Source of the DNA: Eonycteris spelaea
Taxonomy: Eukaryota > Chordata > Mammalia > Chiroptera > Pteropodidae
Reading direction: 5' to 3'
NCBI GenBank assembly: GCA_003508835.1
Contig: PUFA01000070.1
Location: forward strand, 620,001 to 684,000
Length of the DNA stretch: 64,000 nucleotides
This document shows positions 44,370-54,552 of this stretch, one piece after another. The stretch's first letter is position 1. Each line of letters opens with the position of its first letter. Under the pieces are notes generated by a model. The model was not told the origin of the DNA. It did not search any database and saw only the letters and a list, made by a program, of their open reading frames with translations. The position numbers and the translations under genes are program-made.

Positions 44370-44640
44370 CACTTTGCAATCCCTATGAAATAATTGATTC
44401 AGATAGGAGTCATTAATGGACGCCAAAATGATTATGAGAGGAGCTGTTAGGGACAAAAGAATATTATCACGGTGTCAAAGGGTCTCTCCTTGGGTTACTT
44501 GCTGATTATGAAAGTAAAGACACACCCTTTACGTTTCAGTGGCGAGGTCTTGTTGTCATCACTTTAACCAAGTGGTAAAATTTAGCTTTGCTAATAGACC
44601 TAATACATTGTTTCTCCTGAGGTGATTCAATCTGATAGTC
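44370..44640. other. repeat-poor stretch, possibly constrained
   Basis: No repeat signature. It has several homeodomain- and GATT-type words (taattgatt, cattaatgg, tgattatga). Only a suggestion. Confidence 0.25.
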
Positions 44641-44679
44641 ACAGCATAACCTATGAAGCATTATAGCCAAAAATGTTTG

Positions 44680-45150
44680 AATTGTATATTGGTGATTCTC
44701 TATTGCTTTTATAAATCCATTTGGTGCCTTTTACATCCTGCTTTATGTCCTTGGAGCCATCCCTCTGCAGAATCATCCAGGCTCCCTTGCGTTTTGGCTT
44801 CTGCTTAGATTTGGCCAATGAGGAGGCTCTAGCAGAAACTCGGAGGATGAAGGAGAGAGATTTGGGGTATTTATTCCCTATCATCTCGCTCTCCGCCTGG
44901 GTATACTTTTGGTATACCCAGTAGCTGTGTCCTTTTACATTTCTGGCTCCTGTGGGGGGCCCCTCTTCCAAAGTTCCAGCTACAGGTCCTGGGTGGTCCT
45001 TCTAGAGCGCTTTACCACCCCTTGTCATTCCCTACGCCTGCCCACACGTCTGCAAATAGTCCATGCACTGAACTGCCTTCAACTGTACCCTTTGAGCGTG
45101 CCATCTGCTTTCAGTCAGGACTCTGATTCAGCCTGAACTCAATCAGGCCT
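44680..45150 (+). mobile_element. old LTR-like element (family uncertain)
   Basis: 'catccaggctcccttgcgttttggcttctgcttagatttggccaatgaggaggctctagcagaaactcggaggatg', 'ggggtatttattccc', 'cacacgtctgcaaatagtcc' and 'ttgagcgtgccatctgctttcagtcaggactctgattcag' match in order a widespread mammalian LTR-like repeat. Confidence 0.5.
44897..44921. other. perfect 10-bp stem-loop
   Basis: CTGGGTATAC, a 5-nt loop, then GTATACCCAG, lying inside the LTR-like element. Confidence 0.9.
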
Positions 45151-45159
45151 TTATTTTTA

Positions 45160-45700
45160 ACGGGACACCAAGGCTAGAAAAACAAGTTAAACAACACTTC
45201 GAGATAACAATCAGACACATCCAGAATTTGAAACCATTTACAAGACAACTGGTCTGGTGTCTTCAAAGGTCAATATCATTAAAAAAAAAAAAAAAGTGAG
45301 AAAACCCTTCTAGCTTAAAAGAAGCTAAAGAAACATAACCACCAAATGCAAAGTATAAAGTGGTTAGGAAAACACAGGGGTTTTTTTTTGAGCAATGAGA
45401 ACATTTTAATATTGACTAAATTTTAGAGAATTATTGCCAATATCCTTAGATACAATAAAAATATTGTGGTTTTTAGGTAAATGTCCTTTTTAGATAGGTG
45501 CATGCTGAAGTAATTAGAGTGAAGTGTTACAGTGACTGGAACTTCCTTTAAAATGTATAGTGAAATATTTAGATAGATAATATATAGCAGAATATTAACA
45601 GTTGTTAAATCTAACTGATAGGGATTTGACTTTCATTGCACTATTCTTTCAACTTTTTTGTATGTTTGAAAATTTCATAATAAAATGGTGGAAAACATTA
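45160..45700 (+). repeat. L1M 3' end (sense)
   Basis: 'ctagaaaaacaagttaaacaacac', 'tcttcaaaggtcaatatcatta', 'ggtgcatgctgaagtaattagagtgaagtgttac' and 'ttgcactattctttcaacttttttgtatgtttgaaaatttcataataaaa' form a full L1MC/ME-type 3' end with its A signal. Confidence 0.85.
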
Positions 45701-45744
45701 ATAAAGAAAACAATTTCTCAAAGCACTTACCCAGCAATGATTTC

Positions 45745-45880
45745 TCCTCTTTCTGTCGGTAGCTCTTTTACTCATACTGCTCAATTGCTTCTTGTAGGTG
45801 CCTCTCCAACTAGATTGTCTGCATTTTGAAGCTAAGGACTGAGCTCTGTACTTCTTTTTATACCCTGCAGAGGTTTGTAT
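45745..45880 (+). repeat. L2 3' fragment (sense)
   Basis: 'actagattgtctgcattttgaagctaaggactgagctctgtacttctttttataccctgcag' loosely follows the L2 3' UTR. Confidence 0.5.
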
Positions 45881-46449
45881 AAAACCTTTTATATATTTAA
45901 GCCTAACTCTTCATGGCAAAGATAAACATATGTGGTCAGAAGTTTTCTATGTTCATTAATGGAAGGGAAAAGGCATGAGAAGTTGGAAGAGATGCAGAGA
46001 AGGGAAATTTAGACCCTTTCTTGAAATTATCAGAAAATATGCCTGAGGTCTCTTCCTGGGGGCGATGAAAGTCACAGTGAAGACAGACAGCATGGTGTCC
46101 GAAGCTTCACAATATCTTTGAAAGTTCTGCAACCTTAGACAAGCCTTTGGAGAGACTGACCCCAAAACATTCAGGTGAGTTCAGACCTAGAGTCTACGCA
46201 AGCCGGAGAGAAAACCAGAATTAGGTTACGCCTAAACTGAGAAAAGTTAATTTTGAATGAACTGCTTAACAGGATCTAGTCTTGTATTTATTTAATTCCA
46301 TTTAAATTGCACATCAAAACTTAAAAATTAATGTAATTCTCTTCCTGGCTAAAACCTTTTTGAATATGAATTTCTTTATAGAAAAGGCATTATCAAGTGG
46401 AAACAGAGGACAATTCTTATTCATTCAATAGTGTTTAAAAGAAGCCGGG
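45881..46449. other. unassigned sequence
   Basis: Contains an ideal splice donor (CAG|GTGAGT at about 46171-46178) with no exon support. Nothing else recognised. Confidence 0.4.
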
Positions 46450-46488
46450 GTTGTGTTGTTTTGTTTTGCTTGTTTGTTTGTTTGTTTT
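46450..46488 (+). repeat. (TTTG)n tract
   Basis: TTTTG then TTTG units. Confidence 0.9.
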
Positions 46489-47019
46489 TACCACTTGGGT
46501 AAATTGCAGGCCTAGAACCTAAGAAAAATTGCCTCTCAGTGATTTCTGTTGTTGTCTTTCCTTTACTTCTAGTGAGCTAGTCCTGCAAACATCTCAGCTG
46601 TCATGACCCACATGCCCTGTAAACTGCTGGAACTTCCACCATGCACAGGGTATGGAGATAAGCTCTCAATTCTCAATACCTGTGTGTGTGTGTGTGACAA
46701 ACTCTTCTGATTACCCACTCGAAGGCTATCTCCTACCTTTTTTTCTAGCTAAGGGAAAACCTGATTTTCAGGTATCAGGCACCTAATATGTTTCAAGGGA
46801 GTTGTCATAACTTTATCGATTTGCCAATCTTTGGTTGAAACACAGGCACGTGACACCCTCAAGCCAAGGAGGCGGGGGTGGGGAATCTTCTGTAAGTCAG
46901 AAGCTTCTTTGCTCTTCAGAAAAGATGTTTTTGAGAAATAGACTCTTTCTGTCTCTAGATATTGTTGTGTGAGGATGCGATGTGGTGTTAACCTAGCTCC
47001 CAAAACAAAAAGCCCTGAT
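46489..47019. other. unassigned sequence
   Basis: A short (TG)8 lies at 46681-46696; otherwise nothing recognised. Confidence 0.4.
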
Positions 47020-47390
47020 TTGCAATGTTTGCCTATTTCCATTTCTGTGGTGTAAATTCTGTCATGAGGGCCAATTTTAAGCTACCAATAGCTCTCCAGC
47101 TGGCTGGCAAATTTGCAGTTGACTCTCAGGAGCCCATGGGGGCTGACTCCAGCCCAAGCCCACCACTCATTGTTTATAGCTACTGTGCCCACCTTGTGAA
47201 AGGGGCGGGCAACAAGGCGGGAATGGCAGAGAAGAAACATGAGAGACTACAGGTCCTTAATTAATCAAGCCTCGAATCTTCCCATCTCTGGATTTCTCAT
47301 GACATAAGTTAATAAATGTGTTTATTCTTTAAAGTGAGTTGAGCTGGTATTTGTGTGTGGTGAACCTGGCCTCAGTCTAGCTGGTACAGA
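47020..47390 (+). mobile_element. LTR-like element (family uncertain)
   Basis: 'ctcatgacataagttaataaatgtgtttattctttaaagtgagttgagctgg' is the typical 3' end of several ERVL/MaLR-like LTRs, with an AATAAA signal. Confidence 0.4.
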
Positions 47391-47459
47391 TGTCCACGGG
47401 TCCCATCTAGTGGATAGAGGGGAGCACAGCAGCGGGGCAAAACTTTGCACTGGGTAATG

Positions 47460-47800
47460 CTAATACTTGGTGATCACAAGGAAGGTGTATGTGTGTGTGA
47501 GTATGGGGGGAGGGGCTCGTGTGTGTGGGCACTATCAGGTTGAAAGAGAACTCTGGCCAGTTGCTGAGAAGAACAGGATGGTGGTTGGGGGCCGTGCTGT
47601 CAGTGCCCTTGCCAAGGAGGCTGAAGGTCAGGGTAATGGCAATGCTCCAATGAGAGCAGGCACCAGGAAGCGAGTCGGGAAGCCAGGCAGACGCCCAGGC
47701 TTGGGAGGGGCTGCCTCGCCAGGTGCGCCACCACACAGTGCTTTACAGCAGAGAGAAAGGGGGAGGCCTAGGAGGCAGGGCTGAGCACGGAGAGCGGCAG
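47460..47800. other. locally GC-rich segment
   Basis: Higher GC and more CpG (gcgagtcggg, gacgccc, ctcgcc, gtgcgcc, gcacggagagcggc) than anywhere nearby. Frames are open on both strands (plus 47467-47784, minus 47407-47736), which reflects composition. No CpG island by usual criteria and no domain is visible. Confidence 0.4.
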
Positions 47801-47985
47801 CAGTATAATTCAGACTTCTAGACTACTCACTCATCAGCGGGTTAGGTAAATGGCCAGCCAGGCAGAGTCAGAATTCACACAGGTGCTGACCAGTGGAGAT
47901 GGAAAGTTGGGGGTTTTCAGTGGCTGCCATGGATCTGACTGAGAAATGCAGAAGGCTCCAAAATCTTCTCCAAAGTTGCCTTGGC

Positions 47986-48040
<55 letters not shown>
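47986..48040. repeat. (AT)n microsatellite
   Basis: About 55 bp of AT with one AAT slip, followed by T9. Confidence 0.97.
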
Positions 48041-48043
<3 letters not shown>

Positions 48044-48769
48044 TTTTTTTTGGTGATACTCAAGAAATATTGCTTACATTCCTCACTAGACCTTGAAAAA
48101 GGGGTGTCTTTTCCCACCTCGCCCCAGAGTCACAATCTCTGAAGTCCTGAAATTTGCCACTGAGACTGGTCTTCTGAGAAGCGCTTCATCTTCCCTGTGT
48201 GGGAACATCTGTTTGCCTGCCTGTGGCAGATGCAGTTTCATTCTTATTATGAAATGTCTTCCCTTACAGTGTGAATGTCTTCTGTTACTCATTTGCTCTT
48301 TTCTTTATTTTATTTTCCCATTCATCTAATAACTTATCCACTGGTCCGTTCTTGTTTAGCTCAGTCCCATTCATTAAATGACTACCTAGGAAGGACTTTT
48401 ATAATTGAATTGTGTGGAAGAAGTAGGTTCAGAAAGAATAAAAGCTGATGTGTCAACAACATTCTCTGGGGATTTTCAGAACATTACTTTATTCTCTCAC
48501 TCGGTTGGGAAGCCAAAGGGCAGGAAACTTGGCTTCCTTTACACTTTGTTACTGCTGGAAGTCATGGTTAGTAATCTAAATTTTATTCAGCGGGGTGAGT
48601 TCTGTGACAATATCATTATCAGGGAATAATTAAGGATCAGACAGGAGAGGAAGTCTTCAAGAGTGAAGTTCTCGCAGATTCACACTCCTTTTCTACCTGT
48701 CCAGTAAAGTTTGGCTTGTTTAAGGAATTCCACCCCATTAAGAGAGATGTTTCAGAGACTGTATAAAAG
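48041..48769. other. unassigned 0.7-kb stretch
   Basis: Nothing recognised. Confidence 0.4.
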
Positions 48770-49700
48770 AAATGCTTTTCTGAAATTCAAAACCTATCAC
48801 AAGCAAAGTCAAAAGACAATTATAAAAAGAATTATTTGCAACTATTTAAAAGATAAGGACTAGTTTGCTTTGTATGGAAAAAGCTCCTACAAATCAATAA
48901 GAAAAAGACTGACAACCCTACAAAAATGTGCAAATAAAAGGTACATAGAAAAGGAAATACAAATGTTTCCTAAGCATATTAAAAGATAACTAACTCCATA
49001 ATAAGAGAAATGGAAATTAAATTTACACAGACACCATGCATTAGATTTGGCAATGATGAAAGCAATTAACAAGCTGTATTGGTAAGGGTGTGAGGGGACA
49101 GGTGCTCTCACACCGATGGGAAAATAAATTGGTACAATTTTATGAAAGGTTACTTGGAAATGCCCTTCAAAATTATGAATATCTATATGCTTTGATAAGT
49201 CAAAGCCAGTTCTAGGAATTATCCTACAGATTTATTGCCACATATAGGTAATGACAAGTTTACAAAGTTATACATTGCAGCATTGTTTTTAATAGCAAAA
49301 AATTAGAAATGATCCAAATACCTATCAATCAGGGATTAGTTAAATAAATTATAGGATATCCACAAGATGGAATATGATGCAGCCATAAAAAATGAGGAAA
49401 ATTTTTTTGCAGATACATTGAGAGCTATCCAAGATATTTTGTTAAGTAAAGAAAAATTAAGGTGCAGAAAATAGAGTAACAAAAGGGTAGAGAAAGAATA
49501 CTTATACCAGATATGGATATGCTTGTATATACATAAGTCCAGAATAATATTCAAGAAATTAGTAATATTCAGTTCCTTGGTGGAGAGGAATTTCGAGCCT
49601 GGGTCATCGGGTAGGAGAGAGAATTTTTCCTTTACTTTGTATCCCTTTTTGCTTTTTTGAGAATGCATTGCCAATTCAGATTAGTAAATATTTATTTTTA
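48770..49700 (+). repeat. L1M LINE, 930 bp (sense; ORF2 tail and 3' UTR)
   Basis: 'cacaagcaaagtcaaaagacaa', 'ctacaaatcaataagaaaaagactgacaaccc', 'ggtgctctcacaccgatgggaaaataaattggtacaa', 'cattgcagcattgtttttaatagcaaaaaattagaaatg' and 'agatggaatatgatgcagccataaaaaatgagg' are in L1 order. It is the largest L1 piece here, decayed and non-coding. Confidence 0.9.
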
Positions 49701-49734
49701 ATAGGAGGAGCGCTCTGGCATGAATTAAATCTGG

Positions 49735-49760
49735 AATGACCTAAATGACCTAAATGACCC
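49735..49760 (+). repeat. 9-bp tandem repeat (TGACCTAAA)3
   Basis: Three units, the last imperfect. Confidence 0.88.
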
Positions 49761-50199
49761 AATCTGTAGTCTTTAAATTTCCCTTTCAGCCTCTTTTATT
49801 ATCGACTTCGGTGGCCTTCATCCTCCATTTATGCATTTCCCCTGCTCTTCTAGGTGCCATACATTCTCTCTCTCTGCTTCTCACCTTAGTTTGCCTCTTG
49901 ATTTCTCCTGCAGTTGTCAGGTAACAGCCCTTCCTTTCTTCTAGCTAGATATCATTCCTTTGACCTCTTCTTCTATGTGCCAGACCTGGAGCAATCGGTC
50001 ATAAATTCTTATTTAACAATTCCTCCCCTAGACAATAGAAAATAAAGTCATGGTTGGGTTTCTTGTGGGAACCAGGCAACTGACAGAGCAGGAGTTAGCA
50101 ACCTGCCCCATGTATGTTGCTAATGACGTTATTTTAAAAGCTGGAATGTAGAGAGGGTAAATGTATATCGAAGAGCAAGAAGTCTACCTTATGGAGAGT
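49761..50199. other. unassigned sequence
   Basis: Nothing recognised. Confidence 0.4.
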
Positions 50200-50310
50200 G
50201 CAGCAGCAAGAATTGGAGGTTGGGTTAAGTTTCTTGCCCTGTCATTTACTGGTTCTATGACTTTAGGGAGGTTTTCTTAGCCTTGCTTTTCTCTCCTATA
50301 AAATGAGTTT
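50200..50310 (+). repeat. MIR fragment (sense)
   Basis: 'tcatttactggttctatgactttagggaggttttcttagccttgcttttctctcctataaaatgag'. Confidence 0.6.
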
Positions 50311-50339
50311 TGTAATGGTTGATGTGGCTGAATAGTGGG

Positions 50340-50720
50340 CCACCGAAATCTATTCTCGTTTTCTTTTGTGGTAATAGACTGAAGCTGGACACACGGCTAC
50401 TGACGTGTTTCCAAGTCTGCCTTACTGTTAGAAGAGGCCGAGGGACGACTGATCCCCATTGGTGGAGGTGCAGTGTGACTTGTTTGGCTCTGGGACAGAA
50501 GACTTCTTCATGCTCTGCCTCCTTCCTACAAGCTAGAACCAAGAGCGCCCTAACTTTGGCCACGGAGACGAGAATCAGACCATAGGGATGGCAGAGGAAC
50601 GACTTGGGAAGAACCTGGGTCTCTCAAGAAACACATGGAACATAGCTTTCTTCCCACCTGAAACGTCTGCCCACTTTTACATGAGAGAGAAATTAACCGT
50701 GACTTCAAACCACTCCCTTT
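50340..50720 (+). mobile_element. LTR-like element, relative of 23.3-23.8 kb
   Basis: 'gggatggcagaggaacgacttgggaagaacctgggtctctcaag', 'cccacttttacatgagagagaaattaa' follows the same family. Confidence 0.5.
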
Positions 50721-50754
50721 TGCTGGGTCTCCTTACCCTAGCTAATATACTTAT

Positions 50755-51000
50755 GACTTTCTATGTTGCAAGTAATAGAATACCCAACTCAAACTAGGTA
50801 AATAAAGAAATGGTATTAGTTGATTCTCACATGACAGGAAATTTAAGAAGTAGGGAAAACTTTAGGGTTGTTTGATTCAGTCAGTGTTCAATGACATTGT
50901 CAAATAATTGATTTCTTTCTATCCTTTTGTTCTTCCTTTTCTGGAGACAGCTTCATGCTACGGCTGGTTATCCTGAATGGCTATGGCAACACCACACCTT
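50755..51000 (-). mobile_element. interspersed element (family uncertain)
   Basis: 'ttgcaagtaatagaatacccaactcaaactaggtaaataaag' is the start of a widespread mammalian repeat also seen at 63.2 kb. Its right end runs into the GA tract. Confidence 0.4.
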
Positions 51001-51006
51001 CCAGCA

Positions 51007-51066
<60 letters not shown>

Positions 51067-51125
51067 CAGAGACAGAGAGACAGAGAGACAGAGATAGAGA
51101 CAGAGACAGAGACAGAAACAAAGAG
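51007..51125 (+). repeat. (GA)n-(GACAGA)n tract
   Basis: About 60 bp of pure GA grading into GACAGA units, 119 bp in all. The charged plus frames and Ser/Leu minus frames over it are artefacts. Confidence 0.97.
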
Positions 51126-51404
51126 GCAGACATAGTGAATTTCTTTTCAACACCCCCAGCAAACTTCTTATAAACCCAATTTTGGTCACCTGTTTTCTTT
51201 GAACTGTGACCAGGGAACAGGCTTATATATATCATCTTAAGCCCCATCCACTTGTCACACCTCTAGTAGCAGGGCAGGTCAGTTTCTCTAGAACATGTGG
51301 ACTATATAGAGAAAGTGTGCGTATCCTAATGGAAATTGGAATGGTTACCAAGAAGGATTAGATATTGGGAAGTATCATTTTGTCCAGTATAGGGATGCGT
51401 GATT

Positions 51405-51500
51405 GTTTTAAGGATTAAATTGATTGAGATAATATATATGAAGGGTCTAGTACAATGCCTGGCACTTAGTAGGTGATCTATGACTGTGAATTTACTCTTC
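51405..51500 (+). repeat. MIR 3' end (sense)
   Basis: 'aggattaaattgattgagataatatatatgaagggtctagtacaatgcctggcacttagtagg'. Confidence 0.8.
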
Positions 51501-51904
51501 CTTTTTAGATCTAGTTAGCTTTGCCACAAAGTGGTAAGAGGTTAGGGAGGATTCCCTTTTTGGGTGTCTCAGGGCTGTGAACATGCAGAACCTGTAAAAC
51601 AGGATTGTGATGTGCTCAAAGAAACTACATCTCAGTTTCAAGATTTCTGTCACCCAGAGCAATTATTGGTGGGAGTAGACAGAATAAAGGAAGTTTTGGC
51701 ATCACCCTTTCCAAAGTTTCCTTCTACTGTTGGTCATAGATGCTCACTAATCTATCAATTTATAAAGACCCAGTTATGAGATTCTAGAAAGGGCTGCCTG
51801 CACAGTTTTTTACGTGCTGCTTCAGGCAGGATATTGGTTAAGAGATGCATTGGGCCATTTTATTGGTTTTGCTGCCTCTATCCACTTGCTTCAGGCTGTA
51901 TAAT

Positions 51905-52100
51905 AAGATTATGGGCTTGAGGCTGAGACCCCACTTGACTATCACTAACTGTGTAATCTTTTATAAGTAATTTAATTCTCTATGCATCAGTTCCCTCATC
52001 TGCCAAAGAGGGCCTCAACTCCTGCTCTACTGACCTCTTAGGGTTGTTTGTGAGGCTCAAAGGAATGACGTATTTGAGAGCGCTTTTAAACAGAAAAGAT
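51905..52100 (+). repeat. MIR SINE (sense)
   Basis: 'taactgtgtaatcttttataagtaatttaattctctatgcatcagttccctcatctgcc', 'ttagggttgtttgtgaggctcaaaggaatgacgtatttgagagcgc'. Confidence 0.82.
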
Positions 52101-52339
52101 TTGAAATAAAAATAGTAAATAAAATAATGAAAATACTTTGCTGGTGTTTAAATTTCTCTATACTAAGGGTCAACATACCTGGGGCTTGGGAAATAAATAT
52201 GGTTGAGAGAGAGCTGGCTAAATGGGATATTTTCATTTATAAAAGAGGTTAGATCTAGGTTCAATTAACAATTTTGTTTATGAGAGAGGATAGAGCTAGG
52301 TTTAATTTACAGTTATATATATTATATGTTGCCTAAGTG

Positions 52340-52540
52340 TGTTAATTAATGGTATTTTACATGCTAGCTAATTTAATCCTTTAAATAACCCAAGGAAATA
52401 AATGTTATTATGCCAGTTTTACAGATGAGGAAACTGAGTCTGAGAGTGGTTAAGTAACAGGACCAGTGTTGCTACTTAGGAAGTAACAGGCCAGGGTCTG
52501 AAAGCCAAGTCTGTTTAACCACCAAGGTAAGTGAGACCAT
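52340..52540 (-). repeat. MIR SINE (antisense)
   Basis: 'tttacatgctagctaatttaatcctttaaataaccc', 'ccagttttacagatgaggaaactgagtctgagagtggttaagtaac' is reverse MIR, well kept. Confidence 0.88.
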
Positions 52541-52649
52541 CAGCTGATTCAGGAAGAAAAAAAGTGACCCAGGATGACACACCCAGGTGGACTAGTTTAT
52601 GACATGGAGACATCCATCCAGGGGCTCATAATAACCCTTTTGTTTGCTC

Positions 52650-52765
52650 GTTCATCCACCTAATCCACAAACATTTTTCTGAGCACATCTCATGTAACAG
52701 GAACTGTGCTAGATTTGGAATCAAACAACAAATAAAATACAGTTCCTGAAAGGTTCGAGAAGCAT
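52650..52765 (-). repeat. L2 fragment (antisense)
   Basis: 'cacaaacatttttctgagcacatctcatgtaacaggaactgtgctag' then 'acaaataaaatacagttcctgaaagg'. Confidence 0.6.
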
Positions 52766-53466
52766 CAGTGCAGCAGAATAGCTTGCCACACATCACATTT
52801 ATTCTCAGTTCAATCCTGTTAGGAAAATTGCTCCTATTGCTTGGCCAACATTAAAGTTTTAAACATTATTGTTCTGTAGAAAATGGTCCACTTACGCTGC
52901 TTCCTGCCAGAGAATGGCATAAGTCCATAATAACCGAAGATCACATAACTCAATGATTTTGTTTCAGAGAACACTGCACAATGGTTTTGAAATAGTAATA
53001 ATTGCCTATCACTCTTGGGATTATCTTATTGTCTGGCAATGGTTTTGAAGACAGTGGGATTTTAAGAGGCCATTCAGTAAGAGTGACAGAAGGAACTATT
53101 TTTTATTTTTCTCTGAACGACTCTCAAAGTGAGACTCTAATTCAGAGCCCATAAAGGTCTGAAAGAACTTCTGTGATAACGTCTGTGATAAAGTCTTTAC
53201 AGCTGAAAGGAGACTGAGTTGTACAACAATACAGAAAACTAAAGGTGCGGCTCATACATAAGCACAGTGTTATTTGCTTTCAGAGATCCTGAATGAAATG
53301 GAGATGAGCTGGGTGAGACCAACAGTTAAAATAACCACTGAAATGATGTTTTGCTTCTTGATTTAAAGGAGCCATTCCCCTATTCTTTAGTAGGTATTGT
53401 CTGAACAGTTCTAAAATTTTGTCTGTCCATACCAATGTTATTTGATGAAACCTTTTTCGAGGGGGA
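52766..53466. other. unassigned 0.7-kb stretch
   Basis: No repeat signature seen; nothing recognised. Confidence 0.4.
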
Positions 53467-53480
53467 GAAACACACTTTTT

Positions 53481-53682
53481 ATTTTATTTTTTAGGTGAGG
53501 CAACCCTTGGTTGATCTCACAGATCAAGGACCCTGTCAGTTTACAATCCCTTATTTTAAATTTTATGCTACAGCATCCAGTCTTCTGGGTGGTCCCCATC
53601 CAAATACTAACCAGGCGTGACCCTGCTTAGCTTCCGAGATCAGATGGGATTGGGCTAGTTCAAGGTAGCATAGCTATATACT
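53481..53682 (-). mobile_element. 5S rRNA-derived SINE (MEG-RS-like)
   Basis: On the minus strand a near-complete 5S rRNA copy (53565-53681, about 117 of 121 nt) is followed by about 70 bp of non-5S sequence and an A-rich end (53481-53492, TAAAAAATAAAAT-type). Positions 53619-53644 match mammalian 5S at 26 of 26, which covers the internal promoter's A box. The C-box region (ttagtatttggatgggga) is nearly intact. The insertion is bracketed by GAAACACACTTTTT (53467-53480) and GAAATGCACTTTTT (53683-53696), 12 of 14 identical. A working 5S gene would have a T-run terminator straight after the 5S part; there is none. The alternative is a chimeric 5S retropseudogene. 5S-headed SINEs in mammals are known from fruit bats and springhare. 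Confidence 0.7.
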
Positions 53683-53696
53683 GAAATGCACTTTTT

Positions 53697-53764
53697 AAAG
53701 CACTTGACACTCACCACAACCCTCTGAGTCGTGTTTTCACCATTTCACAAACCTCTTTGCCTTA
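53697..53764. other. spacer between the 5S-derived SINE and L2
   Basis: Nothing recognised. Confidence 0.3.
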
Positions 53765-54053
53765 CTCAGATTCATCGATTCATTCAACAAATATTTATTG
53801 AGTGCCTACTATATGCCAGGCATGCTTTAGGAGGCAGGGATACAGGAGTGAACAAAACCTACAAATGTCCCTGCCCCCATGGAGCTTTTATTTCAGTGGT
53901 TGGAGGCAGAATTAAATAAACAGACAAACAAACATAACATGCAGGGCTTTAGAGGTCAGTGCAATAGAGAAGTAATGAAGTAAGGTGGGATAGGAATAAT
54001 AGGCAGCAAGGGTAGATGGATTTTGTGAATTTGATTTAATACAGGATGGTCAA
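53765..54053 (-). repeat. L2 LINE (antisense), 3' part
   Basis: 'cattcaacaaatatttattgagtgcctactatatgccaggcatgc' is a very clear antisense L2 end, then 'ggagtgaacaaaacctacaaatgtccctgcccccatggagc'. It is split from its ORF2 part by the LTR-like element. Confidence 0.85.
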
Positions 54054-54552
54054 TGTATTAGTTATATATCTCTGGGTGAAAAATTACCCCCCAAATATAG
54101 TGCCTTAAAATAACGTTTATTATCTTACAGTTTCTATGGGTCAAGAATCTGGGTACATATGGCTTAGCTAGTGTTTCTGTTTCACGGTCTCGCAGGAGGT
54201 TGCATTCAGTGTGTTGGCTGAAACCTTGGCAGGATTCCATTCATTTCAGGCTGTTGGATTGAGGATCTCAGCTTCTTGCTGGCTATTGGCTGGAGGCCTC
54301 CCTCAGACCCTGCCATGTGGGCCTCTCCATATGGTGGCTCACAATATGGCAGTTGGTCTCTCTCAGAGTGAGTGGGCAAGTGAAAGAATGAGAGTGTGAC
54401 CAAGATGGAAGCCAGTCTTTTTGTAACATGATCTCATCACCAATGTCTAATTTTATGCTCTAGAGGCAAGACACTAAATTCAGCTCACGTTCAAGTGTTA
54501 TGAATTATATAAGGGTGTGAATACCAGGAGATGGGAATGTTGCCTGCCACCA
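54054..54552 (+). mobile_element. old LTR-like element nested in L2, TGTATTAGTTATCT family, copy 2
   Basis: It begins TGTATTAGTTAT and ends GCCACCA, 499 bp. It has 'ttatcttacagtttctatgggtcaagaatctggg', 'catgtgggcctctccatatggtggctcacaatatggcag' and 'gggtgtgaataccaggaga'. L2 sequence stops and resumes at its edges. Flanks GTCAA and GTAGG could be a worn 5-bp duplication. Confidence 0.65.

Noticed and set aside
46165..46180. Perfect splice donor CAG|GTGAGT
   Set aside because: Such octamers are frequent by chance; no matching acceptor, open exon or polyadenylation context was found.
50955..51247. Charged and Ser/Leu-rich frames on both strands
   Set aside because: These are translations of the GA/GACAGA repeat.
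53565..53681. Functional 5S rRNA gene
   Set aside because: Several mismatches outside the promoter, no T-run terminator directly after the 5S part, and flanking target-site duplication show it is a retroposed copy.
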